In this document: in pieces, positions 1 through 12,193 of the stretch
Layout of the letters: the number at the start of each line of letters is the position of its first letter
Position numbering within the stretch: position 1 is the first letter of the stretch
DNA from: Congeria kusceri
Taxonomy: Eukaryota; Mollusca; Bivalvia; Myida; Dreissenidae
Assembly: GCA_027627225.1 (NCBI GenBank)
Contig: JAPFQT010000390.1
Span: 78,935 to 142,934, forward strand
Length of the DNA: 64,000 nt
Reading direction: 5' to 3'
The notes under the pieces: model-generated
What the model saw: the letters and a program-made list of their open reading frames with translations, nothing else
What the model was told of the DNA's origin: nothing
Databases searched by the model: none
Program-made: the position numbers and the translations under genes

Positions 1-200
1 GTGGTACAGGCATGACAGCTCTGAAAGTCATTTGAAGGTTATCTGCGTTCCATTGCTGTTTAAAGTCTCCAGTTGTTGGATTGTGGACATTTTCTATGAA
101 AGTGTGCTTGTGAAATACATCAATATAAAATTGCTAACTGTGATACACTAACAAGACATTTGAACAAAGTCTATTTGCTTGTCAAAACCTTATGTACAAA

Positions 201-535
201 ATGGCTACATTTTCTCAGTCAACTGTCAATAAAGGTTCTGACGTTCTAGTAGAGTTTTGTTGTTCACCATGTGGTGAGAAAAAAATCACTGAATTTGCAG
301 AGTTCTTTTGTGGGGCATGTCAGAAGTTTTATTGTGGAAAATGTAATGGCCTACACAGTCAGTTGTTCACAGAACATACCACATATGGAAGGGGAGATAT
401 GAAGAAATGGCCAGTTTCCAAGGAAGTGGAGGATTTCATACAGAAATGTGAAATACACAAAGATGAAAATCTGAAAATGTTCTGTAGTGACCACAGTCAG
501 CTGTGCTGCGCCAATTGTGCTTTTCTTAATCACAG
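201..535 (+). CDS. TRIM-like gene, coding exon 1 (both B-boxes)
   Basis: This exon encodes residues 1-111 and two bases of codon 112. It ends at the donor CACAG|GTATCT. All zinc-binding residues of both B-boxes except possibly the last ligand of B-box2 are here. The frame reads on past the donor for another 52 bases into non-conserved sequence, which marks where splicing must occur. Bases 1-200 hold only candidate promoter or 5' untranslated sequence. Confidence 0.88.
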
Positions 536-3500
536 GTATCTTAGACATTTTTTGGCTAAGATAATTGTTAAGATATCAATACTCTGAATTATACACTTTT
601 AAAGCAGCATGATCAAGACTGTAATATTCATTATCATAAAAAAGTGACAAAATAAACATGCATATATATGAACATGATAAGTTGTGGTCATTTTTAGCTC
701 GACTATTCGAAGAATAGGTGAGCTCTCCTACTACCCCCGGCGTCGGCGTCCGCATCTGAATTTGGTTAAAGTTTTTATTCAAAAGTCTTGTAACTTCAAA
801 ACTACATAAGTTATTCACTTTAAACTTGTAAAACTAACCTTTGTCATCAACTCCAGTATCAAGGGCAACATTCCCCATAACTCTGTTGTGTATTTTGACA
901 GAGTTATGCCCCTTTTTCACAGATTTTCTGGTTAAAGTTTATATTCAAAAGTTTTGTAACTTTAAAACTACATAAGTTATTCACTTGAAACTTGGAACTA
1001 ACCTTTGTCATCAACTCCAGTGTCAGGGGCAACATTCCCCATAACTCTGTTTTGTATTTTGACAGATTTATGCCCCTTTTTCACTTAGATTTTCTGGCTA
1101 AGTTTATCTTCAAAAGTTTTGTAACTTCAAAACTAAACAAGTTATTCACTTGGAACTAACCTTTGTCATCAACTCCAGTATCAATGGCAACATTCCCCAT
1201 AACTGTTTTGTATTTGACAGAGTTATGCCCCTTTTTCACATAGATTTTCTGGTTAAAGTTAATATTTAAAAGTTTTGTAACTTCAATACTACAAAAGCTA
1301 TTCACTTGAAACTTGGAATATACATTTGTCATCAACTCCAGTATCAGGGTGAACATTCCCCATAACTCTATTTTGTATTTTGACAGAGTTATGTCCCTTG
1401 TTCACATAGTTTTTCTGTTTATAGTTTATATTCAAAAGTTTTGTGACTTCAAAACTACATAAGTTATTTACTTAAAACTTGCAACTAACCTTTATCTTCA
1501 ACTCTAGTACCAGGGGCAACATTACCCATAACTCTATTTTGTATTTTGACAGAGTTATGCCCCCGTTTTACTTAGCTTTTCTTTTAAAGATTATATTCAA
1601 AAGTTTTGTTACTTCAAAACTACATAAGTTATTCACATGAAACTGGGAACTAACCTTTGTCATCAACTCTAGTATCAGGGGCAACATTATCCATAACTCT
1701 GTTTTGTATTTTGACAGTTAGCCCACTTTACTCAGACTTTGTGGTTAAAGTTTTTGTTCCAAAAATTTATAAACTATACAAGGCTTCGCTTAAAAATATT
1801 GTATTTTAACAAATTTATGCCCCTTTCACTACCCAAAATGTGTACCAACTGAAATACTTCGAATAGTCGAGTGCGCTGTCCTCTGACAGCTCTTGTATTT
1901 ACTATTCTTACACGGCACATGGCTAGCTTTCCATAGACAAGGAAGAAAATCGACCATGGGTTATTCTGCAACAAACTATAGGCAGAGCCAAATTTTTTGA
2001 AAATTGTTCTGGAAATTCGAAGAAATTGTTCCGTAAAATGCACATGCTTAAACTCTCGATAGCAAAAATGTCACATATAAATCAGTTTTGCATTATGTTG
2101 CTCAATAAAACCACATTTGTACTACATATTTTATATTTAAGTTCACAAAAAAAGTTTTACGTTTTGTTAATATGCTTTTAAATTGCGTTTGTTAGCATAA
2201 TATTTTCACTGTATTTATCACTAACTATGCCGTTCACATTGATTTTTCAATGAAGCTGACGTCATTTTGAATTGTTATGATATATTGACGTCACTGAAAT
2301 GCACATGTGAATGTACTTTGCGGAAATTGGCAGAGTATAGATAAATATAGTTTTCATTAATAACCTTTAAAAATACAGACAAATTATAATGCTCTATAAG
2401 ATCTTGTTAGAATCGAAATAATTGACAGTTAAGCTTTGGTCATTGCGGCAATAACCAACGATTAACCGTCAATTATTTCTGAAGAGTAAGATTAAGAAGT
2501 TTGGTAGATCTAGTTGTCTATTTTAGACCATATTTATTTATTGGTGCATTTAATGTTACTGCTAATTAAATCAGTATTGATATGAACACTAATCTAAATC
2601 TATTGAAGAATCCAGTTGATGACAACATTTACACACTATCATCTCAAGAAACCACTATTTTAAAAGCAGTATTGCAGTTTGATACTTCCTGTATATACCT
2701 GGTTTTGGTTTCCAGGTAAATAGCAAATAAACAAAATACCTGGGTATTAAATTTCTAAAATGAATGTATGTATAACAGGTTTAAGTGCAGTTGGAGGGCA
2801 ATAGAGGCTAACTTCAATACCACCTTGCATTGATATTAGTAACTCATTCCAATATTGCCTTTTCGCGAACAAGGTTGTAATGATTTCAATGCTGTGCTTT
2901 TCATGTTTATGCTGTATGTGCATAAGTTAAGTGTTATGGAAAATTCAGTACACAAATGTTACAGGTATTGAGTGCATCTAATTATTGGGTATATATATGT
3001 AGACCATTACCATGGCACATGGTTCGAAACAGGATTGTGTATATTGTCTGAATATTGATGTTATTTCACCTAAATATTCTCCACATTTTATTATAATATG
3101 AATATGTTTTATTTTTTCCTTTCAGACTGTGCGCTAAAGTGACACTCATATCTGAGTCAGCCAAACAACAGTCAACCAACCTGCAGCAACTGTCTGCCAA
3201 GCTCGAATCTATTCTAGAACAAATGAAGAGCCTGCAAAATAAACGAGAGGCCAGTATTCAGTCTCTGCAGGGGTCATATAATGAACAATTACAAAATGTC
3301 AAAGAAACACGCCGAAAAATAAATGCAGCTTTAGATAAGATAGACACAAACACCTTGAATGAAATGAAAGCAACACTGACGAGCCTCAAACCTTCTCTCA
3401 AGACAGATGTTGAGAACTGCACCAGACTTCGGGATCAGTTGAAAAAACTTCACCAGGCCATACAGGACATAAGTGATAAGAGCAAGGAGGAACTCTCCTT

Positions 3501-5416
3501 TATAGCCAGCCAGAAATGTGTGAACAAAATACAAAAGTCTGAAAAATACCTGAAGGAGAATTCTATTCCATTTGAACGTTCAGTAACATTCTATGCTAAC
3601 AGCGACATTGAGGAGTACCTGTCCAGACTGTCAGGTCTGGGGTGCATTTTTCACAATACCCAGGCATTGACAGTACAGGGAAATCCAGACCAAGTATTGA
3701 CTGTTAAAGGAAAGTCAGAGTATGATGTGAGCATACCAAGTGATTCATCCAAGTGTGATATCGAAGGTGTCTGTGTTCTCCCTGATGGCCAGATTCTTGT
3801 TGTAGACTACAGTAATAAGAAATTAAAGCTGCTGGACCAGCAGTACAGGGTGCTTACTCATTGTGATGTGTCTACTTATCCACAGGACATATGTCATATA
3901 ACACTCAGTGAAGTTGCTGTTACAGTTAATGATGCTAACACACATGAGATCCAGTTTATCTCTGTCAACAATGGGCAGCTGGTGAAGGGCAGGAAGCTTC
4001 AGTTACAACATCGCTGTAGAGGTATCGCCCACCACCAGGGGGAGCTGTATGTCACTACTGATACTACTGCACTGTACAACTACACGCTGAGTGGGAAACT
4101 GGTCAGCAAGCTGTATGAGGATACATCGGGTGGTAGTACAGGTTAGAATCATGGCGGGTTCATCCGGATATTATTAGAAATATGTATTATAAAGTAATTG
4201 TAAGACTACATAGTTGTAGAATGTACGTGTGTCAGTTTAAGTTTACAACAGCAGTTAAGAATGATTTTCAGTATTATTGATTTATATATATGAGTAATCA
4301 TGTATTTTGACTGTCACTACATGGCACGTCTATAAATAGACACTGAGTGCTTTTCAATGACACACTTTGTGACCTATTGTTTATATTTTGTGATTTGGAA
4401 ATTACTATACATGTATAATTATTTTTAAAATTAACATTGCTTCATAACATTATACTAAATCAATAAACCTCAAATTGTTGTATTTGAAATTTGAGAAATT
4501 TCCTTATTTATGTTTATAAAATTATAAAATTAACAACAGTTACTGGCTTTTATAACAGGTGAAGAAGAACTAGATAGAAAAGTTCCAATCCCATTTGTTT
4601 TGAAACATTATTTTCTTGTAGTAAAATGTTACAAACGTAACTACAGTCACAATATGTACATGCACATGTATGAAATATGTCAGCTCGTGTCAGTTTCACT
4701 AATATGTCAATATATTGTAATCATGTATACATGTATAGGAAATCCATTATTACTGCATATAGTTACATCAGCTGACACATTCATGCGTACATGTTCATTG
4801 TACCGTGTAATCGTTTACATCTGTGTAATTGTGGTAAATGCGATTCTAACTCACCAGTCAACGTGTCAGACTTTTAGGCAATAAACTGATACAGAACCTT
4901 CCTGTCACACTAAAATATGTATTATTATTGGATTTTATGCAGATCTTTAAGATGGGTAATTGTCTGTTTAACAACACATTAATAATACGATGTCACTGCA
5001 GTTTGTTTATTAACATTATTAAACATTTAAAGTAATTTAATATCTTGATGTGACTCTGTTTTGCAGTATGGAGGTGTGCTGTGAGTCCCACTGGGGATCG
5101 TATATACATCACCAACTACTCCCAGCACAAGCTCCTCACCCTGGCCAGGGATGGGTCGGTACTCTCTACATTGGAGGACCCTGGACTACGAGACCCACGT
5201 GCTGTACATGTGACACCTGCAGGCCAGGTGTTGGTCTGTGGAGGCCTGTCCAAGACTATCATACAGGTGGATAGGGAGGGCAGGAAGAAGCTGGCCACTC
5301 TGGCTACACGCAGGGATGGAGTGTGGGACCCAGAGTCAGTCTGCTACAACAGGCACACAGCCTCCATCATTGTGGGACAATGGAATAACAATATCCTGGT
5401 GTTCAAAGTGCAATAG
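201..5416 (+). CDS. RING-less TRIM-like protein: two B-boxes, coiled coil, beta-propeller (three exons)
   Basis: Join 201-535, 3126-4141, 5067-5416 gives one uninterrupted 566-residue frame. Both junctions have GT..AG ends and keep frame: AG|A gives Arg112, G|TA gives Val451. I start at 201 because its context (A at -3, G at +4) beats the in-frame ATG at 192. Residues 21-59 carry a B-box1-like set (C21, C24, C37, C40, C45, C48, H52, H59). Residues 83-111 carry B-box2 (C83, H86, C95, H98, C103, C106, H111). About 122-265 is a hydrophilic coiled coil; 322-566 holds NHL/propeller-like blades with repeated DG..LV-D and G.IYITN patterns, ending in a typical W-N-N-N-I-L-V-F strand. No RING precedes the B-boxes, so E3 ligase activity by itself is doubtful; family members act in ubiquitin-linked and innate immune roles, scaffold or adaptor here being inference. 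Protein is predicted cytosolic; no signal peptide or membrane segment is seen. Confidence 0.9.
695..1895 (+). mobile_element. Pearl/HINE-like non-autonomous element with ~165-bp internal tandem repeats
   Basis: Subterminal inverted repeats CTCGACTATTCGAAG (698-712) and CTTCGAATAGTCGAG (1857-1871) are exact reverse complements. The core is six to seven diverged copies of a ~165-bp unit (marker TTTTGTAACTTCAAAACTAC near 785, 951, 1115, 1272, 1438, 1603). The 3' end has a hairpin CTGTC-CTCT-GACAG (1876-1889) followed by CTCTTG. Subterminal inverted repeats, repeat core and 3' hairpin are the hallmarks of bivalve pearl elements and Helentron-associated elements (family knowledge). There is no coding capacity; the frames inside are fortuitous. 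A second copy lies at 50940-51520. Confidence 0.75.
2257..2293. promoter_or_regulatory. Pair of perfect CRE octamers
   Basis: TGACGTCA occurs at 2257-2264 and again at 2286-2293, 29 bases apart, inside intron 1. This palindrome is the consensus for CREB/ATF bZIP factors. Two in 40 bases of AT-rich DNA is unlikely by chance, but enhancer function is inference only. Confidence 0.35.
3126..4141 (+). CDS. TRIM-like gene, coding exon 2 (coiled coil and first propeller blades)
   Basis: Begins right after the polypyrimidine-rich acceptor CCTTTCAG and supplies residues 112-451. The reading frame is open throughout, with a Gln/Lys/Glu/Leu-rich helix region followed by beta-propeller strands. The donor TACAG|GTTAGA lies just before an in-frame TAG (4144-4146), so read-through of intron 2 would truncate the propeller after one extra residue. 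Confidence 0.9.
4142..5066 (+). other. Intron 2 of the TRIM-like gene
   Basis: 925 bp, AT-rich, ending in the acceptor CTCTGTTTTGCAG. An AG preceded by TTATAAC near 4557 could be a weak alternative acceptor, but the sequence after it hits a stop within a few codons in the required phase. No repeats recognised. Confidence 0.85.
5067..5416 (+). CDS. TRIM-like gene, terminal coding exon (C-terminal propeller blades)
   Basis: Starts with TA completing the Val451 codon and continues through a run typical of mollusc TRIM-like propellers (CAVSPTGDRIYITNY, then HVTPAGQVLVCGG). It ends with TAG at 5414-5416. It is locally GC-richer than the introns, as expected for coding sequence. Long frames in the other five phases here are shadows. 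Confidence 0.9.
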
Positions 5417-6270
5417 CTTACTGTTACATGTATGAGACATTTGTATAATAACAGATATGGTTATCTTAAAATGACAGTTTGTAAGTTAGAAATGATTTAT
5501 TGTGTACTGCGTTATATTTCTGTGTAATATACTTTTATCATTATTATGACGGTATGACTTTGGAACCAATAGTCTGCGTTATTTGTATCAAATAAGTGTT
5601 TTTCATTTGTCCTTAACTTAACAAGTTATATATGATGTATGTTAAAGGACAAATACCTGGTACAATTTTAATTTAGAAGTCAATGTGTATACAGAAATAT
5701 ACATGTACAATGTACATGACATTTGCTATTTTTAGACTGTCATTTGTACACATATTTGAGAAAAAAATTTGATCAATTAATTGAAAACATGACACTGTAA
5801 TGTTATATAAATAATTGTTTTTGAAATATGAAGGATTTATTGTAATTTTCTGCATTGAAAAGACATTGATGATTGGAGTATTGATTAGTTTAATCATATA
5901 AAAAGAAAACATGATGTTAAATTGGTTAATTGTATTTAGTTTTATACTGATGATGATTTAACATCGTTTATTATAACATTGACACTTGTGCTGGAAGTTA
6001 AGTGAAAACAATCGGACATAAATAACTTACCTGCTTGTAGTGTTGGATGCATATGCATTTTCTGTTCTGTGTAAGTGATGTATGTTAATCTTCAGACAAT
6101 GGAGACAATTAAGATATATAATTATTTTTCACGTATTTAAACATTTATTGAAAATGCATTGATGACATAATTAAACATATGTGATGATTGTTGTACTGTT
6201 TTTTATGTAGCATGTTATAACAACAAACTTTATATTGTGCGTGTGAATAAAATTTTGATTCTTTCACCTT
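5417..6270 (+). other. Probable 3' untranslated region of the TRIM-like gene
   Basis: AT-rich sequence without a convincing frame runs from the stop codon to the poly(A) signal at 6246. A long 3' UTR of about 0.85 kb is inferred; an earlier weak signal could also be used. Confidence 0.5.
6246..6251 (+). terminator. Polyadenylation signal of the TRIM-like gene
   Basis: A perfect AATAAA is followed within about 25-35 bases by T/GT-rich sequence (CTTTGTCTTCGGTGTC), the usual layout of a cleavage and polyadenylation site. It is the first strong signal I see downstream of the stop codon. Confidence 0.6.
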
Positions 6271-8976
6271 TGTCTTCGGTGTCATTTATAAACATTGAAC
6301 TAACTGTTTATATTATTTAAACTTGTACGTGATAACTGCGATATTGTTCAGTGACAAGGTATTGATATGCAGATAATTATTACATTAATTAACATTAACT
6401 GTTAAAATAGCATATACAAATAACCATTTAGCCTGTAAAGTATGGAAGAAAAGATAGATACCTTAATTGAAGGTATTAAAAAACTTTGATGCTCATGCAC
6501 AAATTCGCCTCGTTAACAAACAGTTCTTTTGTTACGTCCCTTTGTCCGTCATTATAAAGCATGTTGAAATATAACTGTATACTTATTAAGGTAATTTTAC
6601 TGTCAGTAAGTAATGGAACAGGGTAAACTTTTCTCTGCAATTCGTATGCATAAATCAAAAACGTCATGATCAGTGTTTCTCTGATTAATTTAAAGGCACT
6701 TACAAGGTCTAAAAAGTTAAACTTGTCATCAAGAACATTCCTGCCAAGTTAGATTTAAAGGCACTAAGCGGTTTCAGAGAAGTTGTTAAATAAATGGTTT
6801 ACGTCGACGACAGACGATATTAATATGGAAGTCCACTCTTCTGAGTCGGAAGCTATACCTCATCTTGATTTTCGGTACTAAATTGCTCGTTTATCGCCGT
6901 ATACTAAAAACAGTTTCACATGGCATCATACCCTTTCTTAAACTAAGAAACATAATTCATGAAATGTACATAATCTGAAATGAGCATATGACAGTTATGA
7001 CTAGAATAAACCAAAGTCATAGACACTATTACTCGTAGCCGGTTTATTCTAGTCCTGGATGTGTCGAGGATTGTTCTCGACACAGGCCATCATCTGGCAG
7101 GATCAAATGTTGTTTCAGTCACCAATATGTGGCGTATTTAAACATTCCCGAGTATATTTCCTGGGTAGAACCAGTACTAAGTGTGAAAGATTCACTACAT
7201 TACTGTACATTCAATTGATAATTTATAGCAGATTGGAATATGCTTAGGTTTTTGTCATGTGTTTAATGTCTTAATTAGATAGAGAGACCTGAAATGTGTG
7301 GACTGACACCTGCATATGCTCATAGAAACGAGCATCATGATCGTTAGACTGAGCATCATGCTCTTCATACGGCCTTGTACTATTTAGCATGATGCTCGGT
7401 TTTAACACATGCACAATATTGGCTGATTAATATGTGCGATCAATTGATTTATGTTTGGATATATATCATCACACAGCAAAAAACACGAGAACAACTGTAA
7501 ATCTTACTTGGAATGATATATTTTATGTTTTAAGTGATATGATGGTATGTGATGTTACGTCAATAGCCCCAATTTGTCACATTGACCTCGCATACCATTC
7601 TTTTCTTGAAACGTTGGTCATTTTATATAGTCCGCTAACCTGTTTTTGAACGGGGAAACAAAAAAAAGGTTTCTAAATTATTAATTGTTAAACGTTGTAT
7701 AAAATGATCAGCATGTTGTATGCTTGGTAGGGTCTTCCTTTAGTGGTGAACATTATAAATATGGCAGATAAATTGTCTATAAAAAGTCAACAACAATAAG
7801 TGTGTTACAGTATGTCTATTAAAACATAAGAAACCAATACAGAAATATATATAGTACTACACTGCTAGGCACATGCTCTTTGTTGATTTCAAGAATCACG
7901 TGAATATCATGTGACACAAAGTTGCATTACCGTAACATCGTGTGGATAAAATGATCGACTGTAAAATATTGGTGTTTACAATTCAGTGTGTATTTAAAAT
8001 ACATCAGTTAATGAACTACAGGAAAACAAGTAAAACATATAATTTAACTGTATATTACATATTGCATATCTATTTCTTACCTTAATGATATTTCTTTCAA
8101 ATTTAAACCCATAAATATAAATTAACATTAGTTTACCAAAAAGCACGACATACACGTGCTCCGCATATTAACTAGTGTAAGACCAAGAAACGGCATGTTT
8201 ATTACGCGTAACGTCTTGTTATATATTGCATACTGAAATATATCATAGAAACTACTGTTTTTTAAACAAAGCAAGGACGAAGTGTTAAGTTTGTTGCGTG
8301 CATATGTGAAACACCCAACTAACATGTTTTTTATCAGTCCATAAACACACATTTTATTGCGTCGTCAAATTATACAATAAACTTCAGACAACCCCAACGT
8401 TTACATACTTCTAATCGGATTAAGTTTTCAACATCAGATTCGTCAAAGTTGGAAATGTCTATTACCAATTAAACAATTAAGCAAACAATTCAACATGATC
8501 TGTAAGCTATCGGTATAAAGAACCTCTTAGGCGTTGACTTCTGTCCGTCACCAAATTGTATTTCATTCTCAAATAAGCCTTAATAGTTATAACAAGTGTT
8601 GACCAAACATTCACATGTACTCTGTTGAAACTAGTCAGGTCTGGCAAGTAAAACCAGTTATTGATCCTGTTTGGTAAACTATCCTGTTCTTATATTCCCT
8701 GTATCACCCATTTCAGCACTGATCTTATTTAAACTTGCTAAATTTTAAGTGGAAAGTAATTTAATGTTTGGAGAGGTAAACATTTTAAAATAAAATTTCA
8801 ATTAAATCATTACCTTTCATGAAATGAAATCAAAATAAAACTTTTTTGGACAATGAGTTAGACAGATAAGTTTAATTAATTATATTTTGTCAATACTTTG
8901 CGCAGCAAGTAGTTCTGAGATCTTCCAAAAAAAAATGTATTTGTATTCCTTCGTTTACAATTTCAGTGATTGATTC
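6271..8976. other. Intergenic, no gene recognised
   Basis: AT-rich sequence with only short, unconvincing frames on both strands. A small cluster at 7329-7398 repeats GAGCATCATG in direct and inverted orientation and could form a short hairpin. Nothing else is supported. Confidence 0.6.
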
Positions 8977-9126
8977 CTATCCGTCCACTGCGGTCTTGCT
9001 CCGATACTTAACAATGTTGTTTGTGAGATTCTGAGGCTGATTTCTGTTGTCATGGTTGTAGATTGGGGCAAATGCATCTCTCATTTCCAGTTGCAATTCA
9101 TCCCGTCTTTGTATATAAACTTGAAT
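8977..9126 (-). CDS. Candidate terminal coding exon, unrecognised protein
   Basis: On the minus strand, an AG at 9127-9128 follows a T-rich tract. From it 49 codons read open to TAG (8979-8977). An in-frame TAA lies just upstream of the proposed splice site, so the exon has to be spliced. The peptide is hydrophilic and balanced (starts IQVYIQRRDELQLEM, ends VKYRSKTAVDG), unlike chance AT-rich frames nearby, and suggests a charged C-terminal tail. I do not recognise the family and cannot place the preceding exon. Confidence 0.4.
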   Translation of the reverse strand: MQVYIQRRDELQLEMRDAFAPIYNHDNRNQPQNLTNNIVKYRSKTAVDG

Positions 9127-10020
9127 CTTTGATTAAAGAAAACCAAAATCATATCTGTAAGTATTGTAGTAAGAGTACAACCATACAAAAAATTAAAGGG
9201 ATGCTGCTGAAAACAACAGGACTGTAATTCTCTTGGAATTATAGTTTGTATGAATGCATGACATGGGTTAACAAGTAATGTGTTAAATTCTTATAAAGTA
9301 ATAAGTAGCTGGTCTAATAATTTCAGTAGGAAACTGTGACAGTAATTCCTAGTGCAGATTAATTGGGTGTTACAATTTCAGGGAGAGAACTCAATAAGAC
9401 TCCTCAAACTAAAACTACTACAGTGATCTCCCCTGCATTATTGCTATGAGTTGGTTGATCAACTTGTGGGGTTATTTGGAAGCAATGGTGAAATATACTT
9501 GGTTAAATACTCAAACAAAAAGTCTGCTACAAAGAACAATAACAAAGAAAAAATTAAAGATGCAAATATCAAGTATACTAGTTTTTTAGGGTCTTACACA
9601 TCATCGTCCAGGTTATTTATCAAAGTAATCTTTGGGATTGAAGCTCATTCCTGAAGACACTAAATACTGTTTCTACTAAGTAAATATACTTCATAATGTC
9701 AAAGGATTTGTTCAAACAAAATAGGTGTTGACCTTGTACATGTTAAACTGCAGCATATTTGTGATGTCTGATTTTTAAAATGTCCCTGTTTCTCTTAATA
9801 AGCATATATGTTCACTATTAATGATAATAGAGCTTGTCTACTGTGCCACAGAGGTCAAGGTAACCATTTACATTTACTTGTCAGAGTACTGGATCTGGTT
9901 TCTCAAATTCTTCAGCATGTTTTAAAATGATAAGCTTAAGCTCACCATTTTCATATTTCAATTAAGTGTGCAGTAATATAAATACTGTTTTCAAGACATA
10001 ACAGTTTGAAGTAAAGTGTT
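9127..10020. other. Unassigned AT-rich stretch
   Basis: If 8977-9126 is a real exon, this is its intron. A short minus-strand frame near 9895-9975 looks protein-like but has no matching splice phase. Nothing can be named. Confidence 0.4.
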
Positions 10021-10024
10021 ATAT

Positions 10025-10370
10025 TTAAGAAATAATTTTCGATTTATGTTAGTTTATTGGCCAATATACAACGATTTGGAGTTCTGATGCATATGAATTA
10101 AACCACAAGGGCGTTAGTCCGAGTTGTTTAATGGCCGCGCATTAGAACGACAAAGAGTTGTTTATTGGCTGATAAACAATGATAATACGAAAGTTATTTC
10201 GATTGTAACACGATTTGACATATATTTTTGCAATATTTAATTGGAGCTACTTTTTACTATGCTCCGCTCAGAATCGGGACTTCTTGTTGCGTTGTTTATT
10301 AGGTAGTCTAGCATTGATAATTTTGTTCTTAGTCTATAGAAAAATTAGCGAGTATCGTGTTGAAATAGAT
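10025..10370 (+). repeat. Fold-back dispersed repeat, copy 1
   Basis: Arms 10029-10068 and 10161-10200 are about 40-base imperfect inverted repeats (GAAATAATTTTCGATTTAT against its complement), followed by a conserved tail with TATGCTCCGCTCAGAATCGG. The same arrangement recurs at 50423-50715 and 57691-58062, and the tail alone at 28405-28530. There is no coding capacity; a MITE-like element is inferred. Confidence 0.6.
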
Positions 10371-11228
10371 AATCACAATAAATAATATATTGTGTTGTAA
10401 ATTAATTTTAAAATAATAATTTTGATTGATGAAATAAGAAGTGTAAGGTGGTCATCCTTTGAGAAATTAGACCCAGATGATTACTGACCATAATACTGCA
10501 TAATACATAATACTGCTATTTCGGAAAGGAATTCACACTATTACGTACACACTAGATCTGTTTCCTAAAAGCAGTGAAAAGTGTTGTTAACTTTGGTTGC
10601 CGTTTGCCTATTTCTGCAATATTTTTGTCATTATTCCCTATGTTTCATTAAACATTTCTGGAGTTTAGCTCAACTTGAAATGATTTCCCAAAGGTGTGTT
10701 TATTGTTATCTTTTACTGTATAAGCGAACAACTGGTGTAAATATCATAATTTTTAGTGGCGGTCAGAATTGGACGGTACCTGTAACCTCTCCATATTGGT
10801 GTTTGTATTTTATTCATTTCATTCTGTTTTCATGTATTATAAACAGTATTTGTTATTTTGGGGGATTTTTATTTAGAAAAATCACAGTACACATTCAGGT
10901 ACTTATTTAAGATGTAAAACATGTGTTTCAAGACTGTCAGAAATTGTTTTCTTTCATTTAAGTTCAAGTTTGAGTTTGTCAAAAAATCTACCATGCCATT
11001 ACATACCTGAAACATGCTTATGTTCCGTGCGTAATGTATTTTCAATCAATAATAATTGCCATATTCGCATGTTTTGTATACTTGCATACACCAAAAAAGT
11101 CTTGATTAAGAGATGAATCCTGAATTGTTTAGCCAGATTTCATATCATTTGGCTGTATTTAGACCCTCACAATACTTTTAACTGGTAGAAACTGTTCAAT
11201 GTCACTATAGGGGAGAGATTGTGTACCT
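10371..11228. other. Unassigned AT-rich stretch
   Basis: Contains a 109-codon plus-strand frame (10581-10910) rich in Phe, Ile, Cys and Tyr, which reflects AT-rich composition and has no domain-like pattern. No gene or repeat is supported. Confidence 0.5.
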
Positions 11229-11300
11229 GCCAAGTTAGCTCAGTCGGGAGAGCACTTGCTATGTAAGCGAGAGGTCCCGGGTTCGAGTCCCGGACTGGCT
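11229..11300 (+). tRNA. tRNA-Thr(TGT)-like sequence, probably pseudogene or SINE head
   Basis: A cloverleaf can be drawn: D arm GCTC..GAGC, anticodon stem CTTGC/GCGAG around loop TATGTAA, T arm CCGGG-TTCGAGT-CCCGG. Pol III A and B boxes are well preserved. However the acceptor stem GCCAAGT/ACTGGCT has two mismatches and the base before the anticodon is A instead of the invariant T. That argues for a decayed tRNA or tRNA-derived retroposon rather than a working gene. Confidence 0.45.
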
Positions 11301-12193
11301 GCACAATGTTCTCACCCTGTGACACCAAAGCATTTAATACTGCATCATGCAATTGTTGTGTTATATGTTGTGAGTGAAACGGATTATCATTGTGCATTCT
11401 AAGTTCTAACTAAGTTCTTTTCAATTTTCTAATATGTTGTTATTCTTTAAATAAAGATTTAAAATGTGTGATAAAATGTGCCCACAGACTGAACTGGTTT
11501 TAATATAGTCAAAGGGAGATAACCTACTCTGGGCAGAAGAATAAAAATGTTTACCCCGTGACAGATAGACTTGCACAGTGATGAGTTTGAACGATTAACA
11601 CGTTCTTATTGTAGAGCTTTGTACAACTATTTGATATCAGATAAGTGTTAAAATGAAACTGATTTAACACCACATTTGTGAGTAAAATAATCCTTCGTTG
11701 TTTAAGGGTGTAATTCACATAACCTTTTATATTATTTAACGTATGTAAGATATTGAGAATGTAAATTGAATATCCAACATGAATATATAAAACTGATTCA
11801 TATGTTGATTTGGTTTATAAATGAACAGTCTCATTTCTTCATAGATCGTTATTCTGCATACATTTAATATTAATTTTTGATATTATTGAAATAAAAGTCT
11901 TCAAGTCTTCCTATTGATATTCGTATTTATATTTTTTCAATTTTTTGTCACAGATTCCCAAAATAAAAGAGCATTGTATACAAGGGAGCAAAATAACACT
12001 GCGGACCTAGAAATATACTGTAAAAAACATTCGTTTATGAGTAATCATCACTTGAAATTAATAAAATTATAAAGCGTTTTTAACGCTAAACGATGGAATA
12101 ATTTGGAGCGTTTCTGTTGTGTTCGTTGGAACTGCTGACATCACGTGGAACACTTACATAAAGTAAATAATGCAATATGTGTGAAGTATAGAA
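11301..12193. other. Unassigned AT-rich stretch
   Basis: Between the two tRNA-like sequences. No frame, tandem repeat or splice-bounded exon that I can support. Confidence 0.5.

Larger units (their letters stand above)
536..3125 (+). other. Intron 1 of the TRIM-like gene
   Basis: 2590 bp between donor GTATCT and acceptor TTTTCCTTTCAG. It contains the 695-1895 pearl-like element and two perfect CRE octamers at 2257-2264 and 2286-2293. The rest (1896-3125) is AT-rich single-copy sequence with nothing else recognised. Confidence 0.85.

Noticed and set aside
1156..2043. Minus-strand frames in intron 1
   Set aside because: They lie within the ~165-bp repeat element and its flank and are not conserved between units.
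4559..4580. Extra TRIM exon after TATAACAG
   Set aside because: It meets a stop within a few codons in the needed phase, while direct joining of 4141 to 5067 preserves frame and family pattern.
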